Assembly (NCBI GenBank): GCA_005881355.1
Contig: VBDM01000028.1
Span: forward strand, 1 to 9,184
Direction: 5' to 3'
DNA: 9,184 bases
Source: Betaproteobacteria bacterium
GTDB lineage: Bacteria > Pseudomonadota > Gammaproteobacteria > Burkholderiales > SG8-39
This document shows, in pieces, positions 5,956 to 9,184 of this stretch (positions are counted from its first letter, which is position 1; the number at the start of each line of letters is the position of its first letter). The position numbers were made by a program, and so were the translations under genes. A model generated the notes under the pieces. It was not told the origin of the DNA, made no database searches, and saw nothing but the letters and a program-made list of their open reading frames with translations.

Positions 5956-8055
5956 TCAGCCTGCGGCATCTTTCTTCACTTCGACCAGGCAGTCGTAGAA
6001 CGTCGCTCCTCTGCCGATGTCGGTAATCGATTGCGAGGTGACATCGTTCGCGTTGCGTCGGTCGGCACTCAGCTTTTTCCACCACACCGAGAGCGCCACG
6101 ACCACGCCCTCGCGGGCCTTGTCGCCGACGCGCGCCTTTGCGGTGAACGAGCCGCGGTCGTTGAAGATGCGCACCGTGTCGCCCTCTCCGATGCCCCGCG
6201 CGCCGGCGTCGGCCGGATGGATGTCTAGGCTCGGCTCCCCGGCCTCCGCGATGGCGAACGGCAGGTTGGCGAAGGACGAATTGAGAAAGTGGCGGTTGGG
6301 CGGGGAGATGATCGCGAGCGGATACTTTTTCGCGAGCGCCGCGTTCGACTGCGCCGACTCGCGCGGCGCGATGAAGGTCGGCAGCGGGTCCATGCCCATG
6401 CTCTCCGCCGTTTCGCTGTAGAACTCGCACTTGCCCGAGGGCGTGCCGAAGTTGCCTTCGGCGAACGGCGCGAAGCGCTCGGGCACTTCGAGCCGCTGCC
6501 AGCCCTTCTCCTTGAGCGAGTCCCATTTGATGCCTTGCATGCGCGGGCTCGACGATTCGAGCGCCTGCCGGCAGATGTCCTCGTCCGAATCCCTGAAGCA
6601 GTCCTCGGTGAAGCCCATGCGCGCGGCCAGCCGCCGGAACGCTTCGCTGTTCGGCAGGCTCTCGCCCACCGGCTCGATCGCGGGGCTGTTCGCCATCACG
6701 TAGAGATGCCCGTAGGCGGTGTGCACGTCGTAGTGCTCGAGCTGTGTCGTCGCCGGCAGGACGATGTCCGCGTAGTCGCAGGTGTCGGTGGGGAACTGCT
6801 CGTGCACCACCGTGAAGAGGTCCTCGCGCGAGAATCCCCTGATGACCTTCCCAGAGTCGGGCGCGACCGCCACCGGATTGGAGTTGTACACGTAGAGCGC
6901 GCGGATGGGCGGCTTCGCTTCGAGGAGCGCGTCGCCGATCGCCGCCATGTTGATCGTGCGGGGGTCGGGGTTCTTCGCCTTCTGCAGCAGGTCCGGCCGC
7001 TCGAGCTTCGCGTCGTTCATCCCGAAAAATCCCGAAGTGGCGAGCAAGGCCCCTCCCGCCGGGTGGCGCCAATCGCCGGTGAGCGCGGGAAGGCACAGGA
7101 TGTTCCTCACCGCCATGCCCCCGCCCGCGTGGCGCTGCAGCCCGTAATTGAGGCGGATCGCCGCGGGCCTCGTCCCGGCGTACTCCCGCGCGAGCGCGAC
7201 GATCCTTTCGGCCGCGAGCCCGGTTATTTTCGCGACCTTCTCGGGCGGGTATTCCTTGGCGCGCTCCTTCAGCTGCTCGAAGCCCAGCGTGTACTTCTCG
7301 ACGTAATCGCGGTCGTGGAGGTCCTCCCCGATGATCACGTGCATCATCGCGAGCGCGAGCGCCGCATCGGTGCCGGGGAGCAGCGCCAGGTGCTCGTGGC
7401 ATTTCTCCGCGGAGAGGCTCCGGTACGGATCGATCGCGACGAGCTTCGCCCCGCGGCGTTTCGCCTCCTGCACGCGCGACCAAAGGTGCAGGTTGGAGAC
7501 GATCGGGTTCGAGCCCCAGATGAGGATGAGCTTCGCATCGTCGAAGCGCTCGGGATCCATGCCGAAGCCCCCGCCCAGCGTGATTTTCATGCCGGCCTTT
7601 CCCGCCGAGGAGCAGATGGTGCGGTCCAGGCGCGATGCGCCGAGCCGGTTGAAAAAGCGCCGGCCCATCGAGTGCCATTGCACGTAGCCCATGGTGCCCG
7701 CGTAGTCGTAGGGCAGGATGCCCTGGGGGTCGTCGGCCGCGATCGCCTTGAATTTCGCCGCGATCGTGTCGAGCGCCTCGTCCCACGAGAAGCGCTCGAA
7801 CTCGCCCTTGCCTTTGGAACCGACGCGCTTCAGCGGATGGAGCAGCCGCTCCTTGCTGTAGGTGCGCTCGAGGTACTTCGCCACCTTGGTGCACAGCGTG
7901 CCGGCAGTGAACGGATGGTCTTTGGCGCCTTCCACCTTCACCGCGACCCCGTTCTCGACGGTGATCTGCATGGCGCAGGTATCGGGACAATCGTGCGGGC
8001 AGGCGGCGCGCACCAGCCTGCGTTCGACGGGGGTTTTCTTGACGGGGGCCAGCAT
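5956..8055 (-). CDS. Molybdopterin (bis-MGD) oxidoreductase with one 4Fe-4S cluster
   Basis: The 699-residue protein belongs to the DMSO-reductase superfamily (COG0243). An N-terminal 4Fe-4S domain uses Cys19, Cys23, Cys27 and Cys55 (CPHDCPDTC ... GTLC). The catalytic domain shows FERFSWDEALDTIA (86-99), DRTICSSAGKAG (144-155), ILIWGSNPIVSNLHLW (177-192) and KLVAIDPYRS (204-213). Cys148 aligns by eye with the Sec/Cys Mo-ligand position of formate dehydrogenase FdhF. The MGD-binding C-terminal domain begins near 578 (SPPNRHFLNSSF) and ends with NANDVTSQSITDIGRGATFY. No twin-arginine signal precedes the cluster and no partner electron-transfer or membrane subunit is adjacent, so it is likely a soluble cytoplasmic enzyme with an unidentified redox partner. 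The substrate is unknown; generic formate-dehydrogenase or thiosulfate-reductase names would be over-precise. ATG 8055 has an in-frame stop a few codons upstream, which fixes the start close to here; its Shine-Dalgarno is poor. Confidence 0.93.
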   Translation of the reverse strand: MLAPVKKTPVERRLVRAACPHDCPDTCAMQITVENGVAVKVEGAKDHPFTAGTLCTKVAKYLERTYSKERLLHPLKRVGSKGKGEFERFSWDEALDTIAAKFKAIAADDPQGILPYDYAGTMGYVQWHSMGRRFFNRLGASRLDRTICSSAGKAGMKITLGGGFGMDPERFDDAKLILIWGSNPIVSNLHLWSRVQEAKRRGAKLVAIDPYRSLSAEKCHEHLALLPGTDAALALAMMHVIIGEDLHDRDYVEKYTLGFEQLKERAKEYPPEKVAKITGLAAERIVALAREYAGTRPAAIRLNYGLQRHAGGGMAVRNILCLPALTGDWRHPAGGALLATSGFFGMNDAKLERPDLLQKAKNPDPRTINMAAIGDALLEAKPPIRALYVYNSNPVAVAPDSGKVIRGFSREDLFTVVHEQFPTDTCDYADIVLPATTQLEHYDVHTAYGHLYVMANSPAIEPVGESLPNSEAFRRLAARMGFTEDCFRDSDEDICRQALESSSPRMQGIKWDSLKEKGWQRLEVPERFAPFAEGNFGTPSGKCEFYSETAESMGMDPLPTFIAPRESAQSNAALAKKYPLAIISPPNRHFLNSSFANLPFAIAEAGEPSLDIHPADAGARGIGEGDTVRIFNDRGSFTAKARVGDKAREGVVVALSVWWKKLSADRRNANDVTSQSITDIGRGATFYDCLVEVKKDAAG

Positions 8056-8076
8056 GCGCGGACGCGATCAACCGTA

Positions 8077-8092
8077 AGAATTCCGCAATTCT
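8077..8092. repeat. Short inverted repeat upstream of the molybdopterin oxidoreductase
   Basis: AGAATT and AATTCT form a perfect 6-base inverted repeat around CCGC, in the 44-base gap between the hydrolase stop (8100) and the oxidoreductase start (8055). It is AT-rich in a GC-rich setting. It could be an operator half-pair for the downstream gene or a weak stem-loop; no T-run follows, so a terminator is unlikely. Confidence 0.35.
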
Positions 8093-8099
8093 ACGCCGT

Positions 8100-9026
8100 T
8101 CAAGGGCGCACGCCCGGAAGCGTCCCGAAGCGCATGCGCAACATCTGGCCGATGCGGTAATGGGCGTGGTGGGCGGCGGCGATCGCGCCGCCCATGGGGA
8201 GAAATCCGTGGATCTGGCCCTCGAAGCACTCGTAGGTCACCACGACGCCGGCCTGCTCGAGGCGCTCGGCGTAGGCGCGGCCTTCGTCGAGCAGCGGATC
8301 GAAGCCGGCGGTGATGACATAGGCGGGCGGCAGCCGCGAATGGTCCTTCGCGCGCAAAGGAGAAGCGCGCCAGTCGGCGCGGTCGCGTTCGTCGCGCAAA
8401 TAGTTGCGCTGATACCAGCGCAGCAGTTCGCGCGTCAGCGAATAGCCCTGCGCGAAGCGTCTAAGCGAATCCGTGTCGGCGGCCTGGTCGGTCACGGGAT
8501 AGACGAGCACCTGCATCGCAAGGCGTGGCCCCGAATCGCGCAGAGCAAGCGCCGCCACCGCAGCGAGGTTGCCGCCGGCGCTTTCCCCGGCGACCACGAG
8601 CCGCGCCGGGTCGACCCCCAAGGGACTTGCATTCGCGGTCACCCATCCCATGCGGTAGTCGACGGCGACGACGGCGCAGCGGCCGTGAGCGGCGATTCCG
8701 CGGCAGACGCTGTCGTGGGTGTCGAGGTCCCCGCAGGTCCAGCCGCCGCCGTGGAAGTACACGACCGCGGGCAGCGCTTCGCGGGCCTCCGACCCGAGCG
8801 GCCGGTAGTAGCGCGCTCCAATATCGCCCGCCGGACCCGGAAAAGAGAAATCGCGCGCCTCCTCGACGGCTACAGGGGGCGGCGCGAGCCGCAGGCGCGT
8901 TTCGCGATAAAGCCGACGCGCTTCCGCGACGCTCAGCGAATCGAGAGCAGGACCGCCCGAGCGCGCCGCGTTCTCGATCACCGCGCGCGCCTGGGGATCG
9001 AGCCTTGCGCGATCGGCGTCCACCAC
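8100..9026 (-). CDS. HSL-family alpha/beta hydrolase (esterase/lipase) with an internal in-frame gap
   Basis: The 308-residue protein is a family IV (hormone-sensitive-lipase-like) carboxylesterase. The oxyanion-hole motif HGGGW is at 92-96, the nucleophile Ser149 lies in GESAGG (147-152), the acid is Asp243 in GFDPLLDE, and the base is His273 in IHGF. An N-terminal cap helix region (LDPQARAVIENAA ... SVAEARRLYRETR) is normal. Between VDYR (122-125) and WVTANASPLGVDPAR (128-142) the usual LAPEHxFPAAVEDAxxAL-type segment is missing: only Met-Gly remains. The spacing from the oxyanion His to Ser is 57, against about 74 in Alicyclobacillus EST2, while Ser-Asp (94) and Asp-His (30) are normal. 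No signal peptide is seen, so it is cytoplasmic. It starts at GTG 9026, one base after the MFS stop. The enzyme may be inactive or altered; the frame is intact. Confidence 0.9.
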   Translation of the reverse strand: MVDADRARLDPQARAVIENAARSGGPALDSLSVAEARRLYRETRLRLAPPPVAVEEARDFSFPGPAGDIGARYYRPLGSEAREALPAVVYFHGGGWTCGDLDTHDSVCRGIAAHGRCAVVAVDYRMGWVTANASPLGVDPARLVVAGESAGGNLAAVAALALRDSGPRLAMQVLVYPVTDQAADTDSLRRFAQGYSLTRELLRWYQRNYLRDERDRADWRASPLRAKDHSRLPPAYVITAGFDPLLDEGRAYAERLEQAGVVVTYECFEGQIHGFLPMGGAIAAAHHAHYRIGQMLRMRFGTLPGVRP

Positions 9027-9027
9027 T

Positions 9028-9184
9028 CTATGCGGGCGCGGCGATGCGACGCCTGGCGAAGAGCCACAGAACGGCGGCCGCCGCCAGGGTGATGAAAGGC
9101 AGCGCGAGGTAGTTGAGCATCTGCCAGCCGTTCGTCTCGAGCAGCACCCCGGAGGTGAACGAGGAGCTCGCCATCATGATGAAG
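9028..9184 (-). CDS. MFS transporter, C-terminal end (partial)
   Basis: The frame entering from the right edge encodes the last 51 residues before TAG (9030-9028). It begins FIMMASSSFTSGVLLETNGW, continues QMLNYLALPFITLAAAAVLW as a final membrane helix, and ends with a basic, short tail LFARRRIAAPA. The pattern of a small-residue helix with a GVLLxxxGW loop and then a terminal helix is what I recognise from the end of major facilitator superfamily permeases. The substrate and the rest of the protein lie outside the window. The next gene's GTG begins one base after this stop, so the transporter and the alpha/beta hydrolase are probably co-transcribed and translationally coupled. Confidence 0.7.
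   Translation of the reverse strand, partial: FIMMASSSFTSGVLLETNGWQMLNYLALPFITLAAAAVLWLFARRRIAAPA

Noticed and set aside
5495..8071. An 858-codon open frame on the minus strand across the molybdopterin oxidoreductase and pncA.
   Set aside because: Its translation is arginine/alanine-rich low-information sequence and out of frame with two proteins that have full catalytic motifs. It is a GC-driven shadow.
6289..8160. A 623-codon open frame on the plus strand, antisense to the molybdopterin oxidoreductase.
   Set aside because: Its composition is dominated by Arg, Val, Ala and His with no recognisable domain. High-GC genes routinely leave the opposite strand open.
1..9184. CRISPR array, tRNA/rRNA, transposase or phage genes, toxin-antitoxin pairs.
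   Set aside because: No regularly spaced repeats, no RNA-gene-like segments and no such protein families were seen on reading both strands. Short palindromes alone were not taken as evidence.

Overview
The window looks like a stretch of chromosome from a high-GC Gram-negative bacterium, most likely a proteobacterium and perhaps a betaproteobacterium. This rests on the high GC of most of the window, dense gene packing with ATGA/GTGA-type overlaps, a Sec-type and a lipoprotein signal peptide, and the family mix (PaiB-like FMN protein, DUF2277, PncA, bis-MGD oxidoreductase, APC permease). No taxonomic marker gene is present, so the assignment is inference. There are no RNA genes, insertion sequences, CRISPR arrays, phage genes or long repeats that I can see.

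Layout: the first ~1.3 kb is transcribed rightwards. It holds the end of a small membrane protein (probably cut by the left edge), a DUF2277 protein of 89 residues, and a PaiB-type FMN-binding protein. Everything from 1284 to the right edge is transcribed leftwards. In order of transcription it contains the tail of an MFS transporter, an HSL-family alpha/beta hydrolase, a single-subunit molybdopterin (bis-MGD, 4Fe-4S) oxidoreductase, nicotinamidase PncA, a secreted single-domain cupin, a UbiE-like methyltransferase, a spermidine-synthase-like protein, an APC amino-acid/amine permease and a methyltransferase with a lipoprotein signal. The two opposed blocks meet tail to tail, and their stop codons abut.

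The last five leftward genes (5212 down to 1284) are locked together: overlaps of 4, 4, 0 and 8 bases and one strong Shine-Dalgarno at the head. They are probably one mRNA. A spermidine-synthase fold, an amine/amino-acid permease and two SAM methyltransferases suggest an amine- or amino-acid-modifying pathway, but no substrate can be read from the sequence. The upstream leftward genes are also close (gaps of 1, 44, 24 and 74 bases) and may be partly co-transcribed.

Most notable points: the hydrolase lacks about 17 residues between its oxyanion-hole motif and its catalytic serine, precisely where the family has its conserved LAPEH segment; a SAM-dependent methyltransferase carries a lipobox and so should be outside the cytoplasm; and the SpeE-like protein has lost the canonical substrate-binding signature. 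I see no convincing wholly new defence or mobile system.
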